Part shown: piece after piece, positions 53,683-63,872 of the stretch
How the letters are laid out: the number at the start of each line of letters is the position of its first letter
How positions within the stretch are numbered: the first letter of the stretch is position 1
Assembly: GCF_004571075.1 (NCBI RefSeq)
Contig: NZ_SPQP01000012.1
Location: 30,046 to 94,045 of the forward strand
Length of the DNA stretch: 64,000 bases
DNA from: Blastococcus sp. TF02A-35
GTDB taxonomy: Bacteria; Actinomycetota; Actinomycetes; Mycobacteriales; Geodermatophilaceae
Direction: 5' to 3'
The notes under the pieces: model-generated
What the model saw: the letters and a program-made list of their open reading frames with translations, nothing else
What the model was told of the DNA's origin: nothing
Databases searched by the model: none
Position numbers and translations under genes: made by a program

Positions 53683-54573
53683 GTGAGCCGGCGGCCGACC
53701 GACGCGCCGGGCACCCCTCCGGCCCGCGGCTCCTGGCGGGCGGCGGCCACGGCCGTCACCGCCGGCGTCCGGTCCGGGCTGGTCGGCCGGGACCTCGCGC
53801 TGCTCGCCGCCGGGCTGACGTTCTACGCGGGCATCGCGGTGGTGCCGCTGCTGCTGCTGGCCTTCGCCCTGACCGCCTGGCTGACGTCCCCCGAGCGCGT
53901 GCACGAGCTGGGCGGCCGGGTCGCCGACCTGCTGCCCGGAGAGCTCGGCGCACCTGAGGCGGTGGCCCGCCTGGTGGACGCCGGGGTGGGCCTCAGCCCG
54001 CTCGGCGCCCTCCTGGCGCTGGTCCCGATGACGTTCTACGGCGAGGGCCTCCGGCGGGCCCTGCTGCGCTTCAGCTCCCGCGAGGAGGGGCTGACCGGCT
54101 GGCGGGGGCGGCTCGCCTCCCTACCGCTGCTGCTGCTGGCCCCCGTCCTGCTCTACCCGCTGCTGCTGGCCGGGGCGGCGATGGCCGACCTCGCCGAGCG
54201 CGGAGGCGCCGCAGCCACGCTCGGCCAGCTGGCAGTGGGCTTCTACTCGGTGCTGGCCGCGCTGACGGTGCCGCTCGCGTTCGGGTTCCGCGTCGTCGCC
54301 GGGGGCCGGGTGGGCCTGCAGGCCCTGCTCGTCGGCGCCCTCTTCACCGCCGCGTGCGTGTCGGGGTTCCTCCAGGGCTTCGTGCTCTTCCTGTCCCTGC
54401 CGCTGGACCTGGGCGCCCCGTTCGGCGGCCTCGACGTCATCGGTGGCGTCGTCGCCGTCGGGCTGTGGCTGTTCGTGCTGCACCTGGTCGTCGTCATCGG
54501 CTGGCTGGTCACCCGGGCCCTGGACGAGGTGCTGGGCGGCCCGGCTGCTGTGCCGGTGGCGCCGGGACGGTAG
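53683..54573 (+). CDS. YihY/BrkB family membrane protein
   Basis: A 296-residue integral membrane protein with six membrane segments. DLALLAAGLTFYAGIAVVPL is the YihY signature, followed by VARLVDAGVGLSPLGALLAL and a C-terminal GGVVAVGLWLFVLHLVVVIG. The family was once misnamed RNase BN; its true function is unknown. GTG start at 53683. Confidence 0.88.
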   Translation: MSRRPTDAPGTPPARGSWRAAATAVTAGVRSGLVGRDLALLAAGLTFYAGIAVVPLLLLAFALTAWLTSPERVHELGGRVADLLPGELGAPEAVARLVDAGVGLSPLGALLALVPMTFYGEGLRRALLRFSSREEGLTGWRGRLASLPLLLLAPVLLYPLLLAGAAMADLAERGGAAATLGQLAVGFYSVLAALTVPLAFGFRVVAGGRVGLQALLVGALFTAACVSGFLQGFVLFLSLPLDLGAPFGGLDVIGGVVAVGLWLFVLHLVVVIGWLVTRALDEVLGGPAAVPVAPGR

Positions 54574-54582
54574 GAACAGGGC

Positions 54583-55593
54583 ATGCCCGACTCGATGCTG
54601 GCCGGCCGGCTCAACGTGCGCACCCGCGAGTTCGTCGTCAAGGAGGTGCCGAAGCCGACCCCGGGGCCGGGCGAGGTGCTGGTCAAGGTGGCGGCCGCGG
54701 GCATCTGCCTGTCCGACGTGCACCTCATCGAGGGGCAGCTCTCCCCGCTCTTCCTGGCCGGCGACGAGGTGACCCTCGGCCACGAGGTCGCCGGCACGGT
54801 CGTGGAGCACGCCGACGACGTCGCCGGGTGGGCCGAGGGGCAGCGGGTGCTGCTGCAGGCCGGCGAGCTCAAGGGCGAGTGGGTGCACACCCGCGGCGTC
54901 GACTACGACGGCGGCTGGGCGGAGTACGCCCTCGCCACCGCCGACACCCTCGTGCCGATCCCGGACGACCTGCCGTTCGAGCAGGCCTGCATCGTGCCCG
55001 ACGCCGTCTCCACGCCGTGGGCCTCGATCGTGGCGACGGCGCAGGTGCGCGCCGCCCAGCCCGTCGGCGTCTGGGGCATCGGCGGGCTGGGCGCGCACGC
55101 GGTGCAGCTGCTGCGGCTGGCCGGCGCCGCGCCCATCGTCGCCGTCGACCCGGTGCCCGCCGCCCGGCAGCGCGCGCTGGACTTCGGCGCCGACCTGGCC
55201 CTGGATCCGTCGGACGACATCGCCGCCCGGGTGCGCGAGCTGACCGGCGGCGCGGGCCTGGCCGCCGCCTTCGACTTCGCCGGCGTGGCGCCGGTGCGCG
55301 AGCAGGCGGTGCGCTGCCTCGAGCGGAACGGCGCGCTGGTGCTCGTCGGCCTCACCGACCAGCCGCTGACCATCCGCAACGGCACGCAGTTCAGCTACTT
55401 CGGCCAGCGAATCCTGGGCCACTACGGCTCCGAGCCCGGCCACGTGCAGGAGCTCGTGGACCTGATCCGGCACCACCGGCTGGACCTCTCCCGCTCGATC
55501 TCCGGCACCCTGCCGCTCACCGAGGCGGCCGAGGGCGTCGAGCGGCTGGCGCAGAAGCAGGGCGACCCCATCCGGCTGGTCATCACGCCCTGA
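54583..55593 (+). CDS. Zinc-type alcohol dehydrogenase (MDR) without structural-zinc loop
   Basis: A 336-residue medium-chain dehydrogenase. It has GEVLVKVAAAGICLSDVHL, with the catalytic-zinc Cys, GHEVAGTVVEH with a His-Glu pair, and NAD-binding GVWGIGGLGAHAVQLLRLAG. The four-cysteine structural-zinc loop is missing; the segment VLLQAGELKGEWVHTRGVD stands there instead. Substrate unknown. Ten bases after yihY, same strand. Confidence 0.85.
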   Translation: MPDSMLAGRLNVRTREFVVKEVPKPTPGPGEVLVKVAAAGICLSDVHLIEGQLSPLFLAGDEVTLGHEVAGTVVEHADDVAGWAEGQRVLLQAGELKGEWVHTRGVDYDGGWAEYALATADTLVPIPDDLPFEQACIVPDAVSTPWASIVATAQVRAAQPVGVWGIGGLGAHAVQLLRLAGAAPIVAVDPVPAARQRALDFGADLALDPSDDIAARVRELTGGAGLAAAFDFAGVAPVREQAVRCLERNGALVLVGLTDQPLTIRNGTQFSYFGQRILGHYGSEPGHVQELVDLIRHHRLDLSRSISGTLPLTEAAEGVERLAQKQGDPIRLVITP

Positions 55594-55641
55594 CCGGGCG
55601 AGGCCCTTGCGCGGCGCCGCGGGCCACGCCAGCCTGCTCCT

Positions 55642-56241
55642 GTGGGAACCGCCCGGTCCGCGCTGCTGCTCGGCGCAGTGGCCTGTCTTCTGGCCGGCTG
55701 CGCCTCCGCGGGGGCGGATGAGGACAGGACCCTCGACGGCCCGGTCGCCCTCGTGGCGCCGACGCCCGGCGGCCCACCCCTCCAGGGTCCGGCGCCGCTG
55801 CCGGAGGAGGCGCTCGGCCTCCCGCCCGTGACGGCGGAGATGCACGCGGTCCTCGACGAGGTGCAGCGGCGCTGGGGCGGCCACCCGGACCTGGGCCAGC
55901 CGGAGATCAGCCGCGACCGGGCCCTGGTCGTCCTGCGCTGGCACGGGACGCCGCCGCCCGGGCTGTCCGCCCTGGCCGGGAGCCGGGACGGCGGCACCTT
56001 CGAGGTCCGGGTGGAGGAGACCCCCTTCCGCGACGGCGAGCTGGTCGAGGAGGCCGGCCGGCTCGTCCGCGAGAACCCGGGCGTGGTCACCGCCGCGGGC
56101 CCGCGCGCCGCGGGCGACGGCATCGTGGTCGGCCTGCACCCCTCGGTCGCCGAGGACGGGCCGGAGCGGCTCGGCCTCACCAGCCGCTTCCCGCTCTTCC
56201 CGGAGGTGATGGACGCGCCGGTCCCGATCCCCGCCGGCTGA
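55642..56241 (+). CDS. Hypothetical lipoprotein
   Basis: A 199-residue protein with signal peptide and lipobox LAGC (Cys20) from GTG 55642. Mature part begins Ala/Asp-rich and continues ALGLPPVTAEMHAVLDEVQR, then GHPDLGQPEISRDRALVVLR and RWHGTPPPGLSALAG. It resembles a ferredoxin-like or BON-like alpha/beta domain. Unknown family. Convergent with acVLRF1, two bases apart. Confidence 0.7.
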   Translation: MGTARSALLLGAVACLLAGCASAGADEDRTLDGPVALVAPTPGGPPLQGPAPLPEEALGLPPVTAEMHAVLDEVQRRWGGHPDLGQPEISRDRALVVLRWHGTPPPGLSALAGSRDGGTFEVRVEETPFRDGELVEEAGRLVRENPGVVTAAGPRAAGDGIVVGLHPSVAEDGPERLGLTSRFPLFPEVMDAPVPIPAG

Positions 56242-56243
56242 CC

Positions 56244-56909
56244 TCAGGCGCGGTCGCCGGGCTCCACGATGCGCACGTCCACCGCGCGGAACTGGCCCGG
56301 GGTGGTCAGCAGCACGGCCTTGGTCGGCTCCCCCACGTCGAGGAACGTCCCGGCGCGCAGCGCGGCCAGGGGGCGCAGCCGGGGGTCGGCGAGCACGTCG
56401 TCGACCAGGCCGCGGTCCCCGCCGGTGAACAGCGCCGCCAGCCCGTCGACGTGCGGCAGCAGGACGCGCGCCGCGGTGTCGACCGCGGCACCCACGACGG
56501 CGTCGGTCTGGTTGGACCGCCGCCGGGCGAACCGCTGCTGCGACCAGCCCCCGGCCGCCGTCCGGCCCTGCACCTGCCGCGCGTCGACCTTGGAGACGAC
56601 GAGGCCGTCGCCGTCGAAGACGCCGACCGCCCACCGGCCCCGCCGCACGAGGAGGACGGCGGCGCGGTGCTCGCGCTGGGCGGCAGCGGTGAAGGAGGCC
56701 AGCAGCGGCACCTCCGGCGCCCAGCCGAACGGCGCCCGGAGCGTGACGGCCGTGCTGTCGGCGCAGGTGACCGCGAGCCCGCCGTCGACCACCGCCACCT
56801 CGGTGAAGGCCCCGTGCCGGGTGGCGACGCCGTCCAGCCAGCGACCGAGCCGCGCGGGTGCGACGCCGAGCTGCCGACCGCCCCCGGCGGCCGGCCGGGG
56901 CCGGGTCAC
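56244..56909 (-). CDS. acVLRF1-type peptidyl-tRNA hydrolase
   Basis: A 221-residue protein of the Vms1/eRF1-like actinobacterial group (acVLRF1), which frees nascent chains from stalled ribosomes. The catalytic loop GGWSQQRFARRRSNQ has the Gly-Gly and Gln of the VLRF1 family. N-terminal LGVAPARLGRWLDGVATRHG and C-terminal FRAVDVRIVEPGD are also typical. GTG 56909 is the likely start, 4 bases after the MFS stop; the two may be co-transcribed. Confidence 0.85.
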   Translation of the reverse strand: MTRPRPAAGGGRQLGVAPARLGRWLDGVATRHGAFTEVAVVDGGLAVTCADSTAVTLRAPFGWAPEVPLLASFTAAAQREHRAAVLLVRRGRWAVGVFDGDGLVVSKVDARQVQGRTAAGGWSQQRFARRRSNQTDAVVGAAVDTAARVLLPHVDGLAALFTGGDRGLVDDVLADPRLRPLAALRAGTFLDVGEPTKAVLLTTPGQFRAVDVRIVEPGDRA

Positions 56910-56913
56910 CGGG

Positions 56914-58128
56914 TCAGCCGGCCAGCGCGGGCTCGCTGACGTGCTCGGCCGGCACGTGCAGCAGCCGCTGGAAGGCCAGGACGACGAGCGCGGCGACCCC
57001 GGCGGAGGCGGTGGCGACGACGAACGCCGTGTTGGCACCCCAGACGTCCACGATCTTGCCCGCGACCGAGGCGCCCAGCGCGACGCCGAGGCCGAGCGCG
57101 GTGCCGATCCAGGTGAAGGCCTCGGTCACCGCCGACCGGGGCACCAGCAGCTCGGCGAGGGTGAAGGAGCTGATCAGCGAGGGCGAGACCGCGATCCCGG
57201 CGATGACCACGAAGGGCAGCATCACCCACAGGTCCTCGATGAGCACGAGCGGGACGGTGAGGACGGTCAGCAGCAGGAGGGCGACGGCCAGCCGGCGGCG
57301 CAGCGGCGTGTGCCAGTGCACGGCGCCCCAGCCGATGCCGCTGGCCATGGAACCGACCGCCAGCCCGGCGATCAGCACCCCGGAGACGGACTTGGCGCCG
57401 ACCTCCTCGGCGAAGGCGACCAGGGCGATCTCGAGCGTGCCGAGGATGGCGCCCACGGCCGCGCCGACCACGAACAGCACGCGCAGGCCGGTGGTGCGGA
57501 TGGCCGAGGGGCCCTGCCGGCTCACGTGCCCGTGGGGCTCGGGCTCGGTCTTGCGCTGCGCCGCGAACAGCAGGCTGCCCACGGTGGCCAGCGCGAAGGC
57601 GGTGACCACGCCCGAGGTGGCGTGCCCGGTGGTGGAGAGGAAGGTGACCAGCACCGGGCCGACGATGAAGGCGAACTCGTCGACGACGGACTCCATCGCC
57701 AGCGCGGTGGGCAGCCGGTGGCTGCCGCGCAGCAGGTGGGTCCAGCGCACGCGGATCATCGAGGAGACCGGCGGGATGCAGGCCCCGGCCAGGCCGGCGG
57801 TGACGAACACGATCCACAGCGGCCAGTCCTCGCGCACCGAGAAGAGGAACGCGGCGCCGGAGAGGACGAAGACGAGCAGGACCGGCAGGAGCACCTTGCG
57901 CTGCCCGTGCGTGTCGGCCCAGCGGCCGAACAGCGGCCCCGCGATCGCGGTGGTGACCGCGCCGACGGCGGCGACCGCCCCGCCGAGGCCGTAGGAACCG
58001 GTTTCCGCGGCGACCAGCAGGACGCAGCCCAGGCCGACCATCGACAGCGGGAGCCGGCCGATGAACGCCGCCAGGACCATGGGCAGGGCATGCGGGGTCC
58101 GCAGGACCTGCAGGTACGGATTGGCCAC
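56914..58128 (-). CDS. MFS transporter
   Basis: A 404-residue, 12-helix MFS protein. GPLFGRWADTHGQRKVLLPV is the loop 2-3 signature. The sequence VLAAFIGRLPLSMVGLGCVL and EFAFIVGPVLVTFLS place it among the actinobacterial MFS drug-exporter-like group. GTG start at 58128. Substrate unknown. Upstream gene of acVLRF1. Confidence 0.85.
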   Translation of the reverse strand: MANPYLQVLRTPHALPMVLAAFIGRLPLSMVGLGCVLLVAAETGSYGLGGAVAAVGAVTTAIAGPLFGRWADTHGQRKVLLPVLLVFVLSGAAFLFSVREDWPLWIVFVTAGLAGACIPPVSSMIRVRWTHLLRGSHRLPTALAMESVVDEFAFIVGPVLVTFLSTTGHATSGVVTAFALATVGSLLFAAQRKTEPEPHGHVSRQGPSAIRTTGLRVLFVVGAAVGAILGTLEIALVAFAEEVGAKSVSGVLIAGLAVGSMASGIGWGAVHWHTPLRRRLAVALLLLTVLTVPLVLIEDLWVMLPFVVIAGIAVSPSLISSFTLAELLVPRSAVTEAFTWIGTALGLGVALGASVAGKIVDVWGANTAFVVATASAGVAALVVLAFQRLLHVPAEHVSEPALAG

Positions 58129-58216
58129 GAGCGGGGATGCCTCCGGGAAGGGGGAGGGGGCTAGGTCACGCTAACCGACCGGGGGACCGCACGCCCCGGC
58201 GACGAACCGTGCAACG

Positions 58217-58261
58217 GACGAACGAGGCCCGGAACCACCGGGGTTCCGGGCCTCGTTCGTC
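58217..58261 (-). terminator. Terminator of pckG
   Basis: A 20-bp perfect stem (58217-58236 with 58242-58261) with a five-base loop lies 20 bases after the pckG stop. The longest simple stem in the window. Confidence 0.85.
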
Positions 58262-58280
58262 ACCCCCTGCGGGGCGGCGA

Positions 58281-60095
<1,815 letters not shown>

Positions 60096-60298
60096 GGCGT
60101 CTCCATCCTCTGCGTGACCGGGGCGGAAACCTGCCCCGGCGGTCCTGCTCTAGCCGCTGCGACCGCGCCTGCGGCCGATCCGGATCGGGACAGGGTACAA
60201 GCGCGGACACACAGCTGTAACTGCGATGAATGTTACGTATAGGACGTCTACTCCTCAGCTCGGAAGAGCCTGGTGGGAGGCGTTGTTCGACACATCTC

Positions 60299-61459
60299 GT
60301 GAACACTCCCGCGCTCCTCGCACCGCTTCGCCTCCGGACCGTGACCCTCCGCAACCGGCTCGCGGTGGCGCCGATGTGCCAGTACTCGGTCACCGACGGC
60401 TTCGTCGGCGACTACCACCTGGTCCACCTCGGTCGGTTCGCCCTGGGCGGCTTCGGGCTGGTGCTCGTCGAGGCCACGGGCGTCACGCCGGAGGGCCGGA
60501 TCAGCCACGGCGACGTCGGCCTGTGGTCCGACGAGCACGTGCCCGGCCTCGCCCGCGTCGTCGACTTCCTCCACGCCGAGGGCGCTGCTGCGGGCATCCA
60601 GCTGGCCCACGCCGGTGCCAAGGCCAGCAGCCTCCGCCCCTGGGACGGCAGCGGCCCGGTCACCGAGGAGAACGCCCGGCCCGGTGAGGCGCCGTGGCCG
60701 ACGGTCTCGGCGTCCGACGTGCCCGCGGGTCCCGGCTGGCCGGTGCCGCACGCGCTCTCGGTCGAGGAGCTGGCGGAGGTGCGCGACGCGTTCGTCGCCG
60801 CCACCCGTCGCGCCGAGGCGGCCGGCTTCGACGTCGTCGAGGTGCACGCCGCGCACGGCTACCTGCTGCACCAGTTCCTCTCGCCGCTGAGCAACCGGCG
60901 CACGGACGGCTACGGCGGCTCCCGCGAGGCGCGCATGCGCTTCCCGCTCGAGGTCGTCGAGGCCGTCCGCGCGGCGTGGCCCGAGGAGAAGCCGCTGCTC
61001 GTCCGCGTCTCCGCCGTCGACGGCTCGACCGAGGGCCTGACCATCGAGGACACCGTGGCCTTCGCACGCGAGCTGCGCACGCTCGGGGTGGACGTCGTCG
61101 ACGTCTCCGGTGGCGGGCTCGGCGGGGGCTGGGAGCACCCCATCGGCTACGGCTACCAGGTGCCCTACGCCGCCACGGTCCGCGAGCAGGCCGGCATCGC
61201 GACGATGGCCGTGGGGCTGGTCGTCGACGCCCGCCAGGCCGAGGCGGTCGTGGCGACCGGCGCGGCCGACCTCGTCGGGATCGCCCGGGAGGCGCAGGAC
61301 GACCCCAACTTCGCCGTCCACGCCGCCCGCGAGCTCACCGACGCCTACGACACCTACCCGGTGCAGGCCGGGCCGCGGCTGGCCTCGCGCGACCGGCTGC
61401 TGGGCCGGCTGGGCCCGTGGGCGGGCCCGGACCCCGTGCAGGTCGTCCAGGCCTCCTGA
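60299..61459 (+). CDS. NADH:flavin oxidoreductase, old yellow enzyme (YqjM/NamA-like)
   Basis: A 386-residue FMN enzyme of the YqjM class that reduces activated C=C bonds using NADPH. Cys27 (APMCQYS) is the redox-tuning Cys of this class, and VHAAHGYLLHQFLSPLSNRR holds the His pair and substrate site. C-terminal VGIAREAQDDPNFAVHAA fits. GTG 60299 is favoured over an upstream open frame. Physiological substrate unknown. Confidence 0.9.
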   Translation: MNTPALLAPLRLRTVTLRNRLAVAPMCQYSVTDGFVGDYHLVHLGRFALGGFGLVLVEATGVTPEGRISHGDVGLWSDEHVPGLARVVDFLHAEGAAAGIQLAHAGAKASSLRPWDGSGPVTEENARPGEAPWPTVSASDVPAGPGWPVPHALSVEELAEVRDAFVAATRRAEAAGFDVVEVHAAHGYLLHQFLSPLSNRRTDGYGGSREARMRFPLEVVEAVRAAWPEEKPLLVRVSAVDGSTEGLTIEDTVAFARELRTLGVDVVDVSGGGLGGGWEHPIGYGYQVPYAATVREQAGIATMAVGLVVDARQAEAVVATGAADLVGIAREAQDDPNFAVHAARELTDAYDTYPVQAGPRLASRDRLLGRLGPWAGPDPVQVVQAS

Positions 61460-61463
61460 GCGC

Positions 61464-61967
61464 TCAGGCCCGGTAGCCCGGGCCGACCTCGGCCCAGAAG
61501 GCGTCCCAGTCGGCGGGCGCCGCGCGCCCGCCGACCACGGAGTCGAACTTGTCGAGGTACCAGTGCCAGCCACCCGCGTAGTCGGTGACGTCGGTGCCGG
61601 GCGGGAAGTGCTGGAGGAAGCGCAGCACCGTGCGGTCCCCCGCCTCGCGCAGCTCGAGGTCGACCCGCCAGGGCTCCCCGTCCGCCTGCGGCCAGAGGAC
61701 GACCAGGCGGTGGGGCGGCTCGCAGACCTCGATCGTCATCGGCTCGCCCACCGGCTCGGCCTCGTGCGTCATCGTGAAGGTGCCGGTGGCACCCACGCGG
61801 CGCTCGCCGTCGAACGTGCCGATCCAGCGGACCAGCCGGTCGGGCTCGGTGAGGGCCGACCACACGTCCTCGATCGGGTCGGGCCAGGAGCGGCGGAACT
61901 CCAGGCGACGGCGGCCGTCGGGCTCGTCGGTGACGACGCCGCGCCGGGTCTCGAGGTCTTCGGTCAT
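61464..61967 (-). CDS. SRPBCC (AHSA1-type) protein
   Basis: A 167-residue START-like protein. RRLEFRRSWPDPIEDVWSAL, PDRLVRWIGTFDGERRVGATG and HYLDKF-like WHWYLDKFDSVVGG are AHSA1 family features. The ATG at 61967 overlaps the ArsR stop as ATGA. ArsR plus AHSA1-type SRPBCC pairs are common in Actinobacteria. Ligand unknown. Confidence 0.85.
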   Translation of the reverse strand: MTEDLETRRGVVTDEPDGRRRLEFRRSWPDPIEDVWSALTEPDRLVRWIGTFDGERRVGATGTFTMTHEAEPVGEPMTIEVCEPPHRLVVLWPQADGEPWRVDLELREAGDRTVLRFLQHFPPGTDVTDYAGGWHWYLDKFDSVVGGRAAPADWDAFWAEVGPGYRA

Positions 61968-62311
61968 GGGGCCTCTCCGTTCGTCCGTGCCCGCCGGCCG
62001 CGGGCGATCTCGGTGTCCAGGGCGTCCAGCCGCTGCGCCCACAGGTCGCGGTAGGGCTCCAGCCAGTCGTCCAGCTCGCGCAGCGGCGCGGGGTCCAGCG
62101 CGTAGCGCCGCTGCCGGCCGTCGGCCCGAACCCGGACCAGCCCGCTCTCGCGCAGCACCCGGAGGTGCCGGCTGATCGCGGGACGGCTGACGGAGAAGGG
62201 CTCGGCGAGCTCTCCCGCCGTGCGCTCGCCGCCGGCCAGCAGGGCCAGCAGCTCCCGCCGGATCGGGTCGGCCAGGGCCTGGAGCGCCTCCACGGGGCAT
62301 GCGTAACACAT
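61964..62311 (-). CDS. ArsR-family transcriptional regulator
   Basis: A 115-residue winged-helix repressor. ALADPIRRELLALLAGGERT, AGELAEPFSVSRPAISRHL and LVRVRADGRQRRYAL match ArsR. No CxC metal motif is in the recognition helix, so metal sensing is not supported. ATG 62311 (possibly leaderless) or GTG 62293. It is coupled with the SRPBCC gene and flanked by a palindrome. Confidence 0.85.
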   Translation of the reverse strand: MCYACPVEALQALADPIRRELLALLAGGERTAGELAEPFSVSRPAISRHLRVLRESGLVRVRADGRQRRYALDPAPLRELDDWLEPYRDLWAQRLDALDTEIARGRRARTNGEAP

Positions 62312-62320
62312 CGGTTACGC
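62301..62320 (-). promoter_or_regulatory. Palindrome at the arsR start
   Basis: GCGTAAC-ACATCG-GTTACGC, seven-base arms, covers the arsR start codon region. Likely the autoregulatory operator of the ArsR protein. Confidence 0.6.
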
Positions 62321-62366
62321 GTCGACCAGGGGTTCGCCCGCGGGGCATCGGGATAGGAGGTCGGGC

Positions 62367-62585
62367 ATGACCGTCACCGATCCCGACACCCCGGACCCGC
62401 TCAACGACCCCCGCACCACGCAGGCCGACCCGGGCGCCTACGGCGAGGGCGCCGACCTGGCGTCGACCGTGGACGACCCCGCGTCGACCGGCGAGGAGGA
62501 GCTGGCCACCAGCCAGACGCTCTCCGACGAGGCCGGCGGCGGCGACGTGACCGGCGGCGCCTTCTCCGACGGACCGTCGACCTGA
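62367..62585 (+). CDS. Small acidic disordered protein
   Basis: A 72-residue protein starting MTVTDPDTPDPLNDPRTTQA, rich in Asp, Gly, Thr and Ser. AGGAGG lies about seven bases before the ATG. Composition resembles the small genes at 24372 and 24625 (shared style ADPGAYGEGADLAS). Function unknown; it precedes an 80-residue conserved protein by 68 bases. Confidence 0.65.
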   Translation: MTVTDPDTPDPLNDPRTTQADPGAYGEGADLASTVDDPASTGEEELATSQTLSDEAGGGDVTGGAFSDGPST

Positions 62586-62653
62586 CCGTGTGACGGACCG
62601 GTCCTCCCGGGTATGTGGCGGCGACCACGCCCGCAGCACCCGAGGAGGACCTG

Positions 62654-62896
62654 ATGGCCACCGGTGAGACCGGCTTCGAGGACGTCTACTACGACCTCAT
62701 CTCCGTCCAGTACCACTCGCTCAAGGCCGGGCACGACTACGGCCAGTACGTCCGCGACGCCGAGAACGCCGGCCTCGACGACATCGCGGAGTTCTTCCGC
62801 AAGGTGATGAAGCAGGACTCCAAGCGCGCGGCCAAGTGCCACGAGTTCCTGGGCCGGCTGCAGGGCACCAGCCAGGGCGGTCCCGCCGCGAAGTGA
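62654..62896 (+). CDS. Small helical protein
   Basis: An 80-residue protein, GAGGAGG nine bases before the ATG. The sequence VYYDLISVQYHSLKAGHDYG then YVRDAENAGLDDIAEFFRKV and MKQDSKRAAKCHEFLGRL has the helix and Glu/His pattern of small ferritin-like actinobacterial proteins. Metal binding is possible but unproven. Possibly co-transcribed with the downstream flavoprotein. Confidence 0.75.
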   Translation: MATGETGFEDVYYDLISVQYHSLKAGHDYGQYVRDAENAGLDDIAEFFRKVMKQDSKRAAKCHEFLGRLQGTSQGGPAAK

Positions 62897-62915
62897 GGCG
62901 CGGCAGGATGGCCGC

Positions 62916-63872
62916 GTGATCAGGACCCCGCTGACCCGCCGCTTCGAGCTGGGGACGCCGGTCATCGGTGCGCCGATGGCCGGCGTCTCCGGCGGCGCGC
63001 TGGCCGCCGCCGTCTCGCGCGCCGGTGGCCTCGGGATGGTCGGGGTGGCCGGGAACCACACCGCGGCCTTCGTCGCCGAGCAGTGCGCCATCCCGGGTCG
63101 CCTGCCGTTCGGCGTGGGCCTCATGGCCTGGGTGCTCGCGGACCGGCCCGACCTGTTGGCGGCGACGGTCGCGGCCCGGCCGGCGCTCGTGTCGGTCTCC
63201 TTCGGCGACCCCGGCCCGTACGTGGGCACGCTGCACGACGCCGGCATCGCGGTCGCCGCGCAGGTGAACACCGTCGCCGACGTGCACCGGGCGGTGGCCG
63301 CCGACGTCGACGTGCTCGTCGCGCAGGGCAGCGAGGCGGGCGGGCACACCGGGCACCGCGCGACCCTCCCGCTGCTGCAGGAGGTGTTGACGCTCACCGA
63401 CCGCCCGGTGGTCGCGGCCGGCGGGATCGCCACCGGTCGCGGGATGGCCGCCGTCCTCGCCGCCGGAGCCGCGGGCGTCTGGGTCGGGACGCCGCTGCTC
63501 GCCTGCCCCGAGGGGCTCAACTCCCCCGCCGCCCGCGCCCGCGTGCGCGCCGCGGCCGGCGAGGACACCGTGCTCACCCGAGCGTTCGACGTCGCGCAGC
63601 GGCTGGCGTGGCCGGAGCGCTGGCCGGGCCGGGCGCTGGCCAACGAGTTCAGCCGCACCTGGCACGGCCGCGAGGCGGAGCTGGCGCACGACGACCTCGC
63701 CTCGCAGCGCGTCGTCGAGGCGCGGAGGAGCGACGACCTGGAGCAGGCGCCGCTCTACGCGGGCGAGTCCGTTGGCCTGGTCACCGAGGAGCGGTCGGCG
63801 ACCGACGTCGTCCGGATGCTCACCGAGGACGCCGAGCGGGCGCTGCGCGCCGTGCCGGACCTGCTGGCCTAG
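62916..63872 (+). CDS. Nitronate monooxygenase-like (NPD) flavoprotein
   Basis: A 318-residue FMN TIM-barrel protein. N-terminal TPVIGAPMAGVSGGALAAAV and VAQGSEAGGHTGHR, then the phosphate-binding AGGIATGRGMAAVLAAGAAG are the nitronate monooxygenase pattern (class II or dioxygenase-like). It oxidises alkyl nitronates or serves as an enoyl reductase-like protein in relatives. GTG start at 62916. An insertion sequence starts immediately after its stop. Confidence 0.85.
   Translation: MIRTPLTRRFELGTPVIGAPMAGVSGGALAAAVSRAGGLGMVGVAGNHTAAFVAEQCAIPGRLPFGVGLMAWVLADRPDLLAATVAARPALVSVSFGDPGPYVGTLHDAGIAVAAQVNTVADVHRAVAADVDVLVAQGSEAGGHTGHRATLPLLQEVLTLTDRPVVAAGGIATGRGMAAVLAAGAAGVWVGTPLLACPEGLNSPAARARVRAAAGEDTVLTRAFDVAQRLAWPERWPGRALANEFSRTWHGREAELAHDDLASQRVVEARRSDDLEQAPLYAGESVGLVTEERSATDVVRMLTEDAERALRAVPDLLA

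Noticed and set aside
60217..60236. GTAAC...GTTAC in the pckG/OYE intergenic region
   Set aside because: Only five-base arms with a 10-base spacer; too weak to call an operator.
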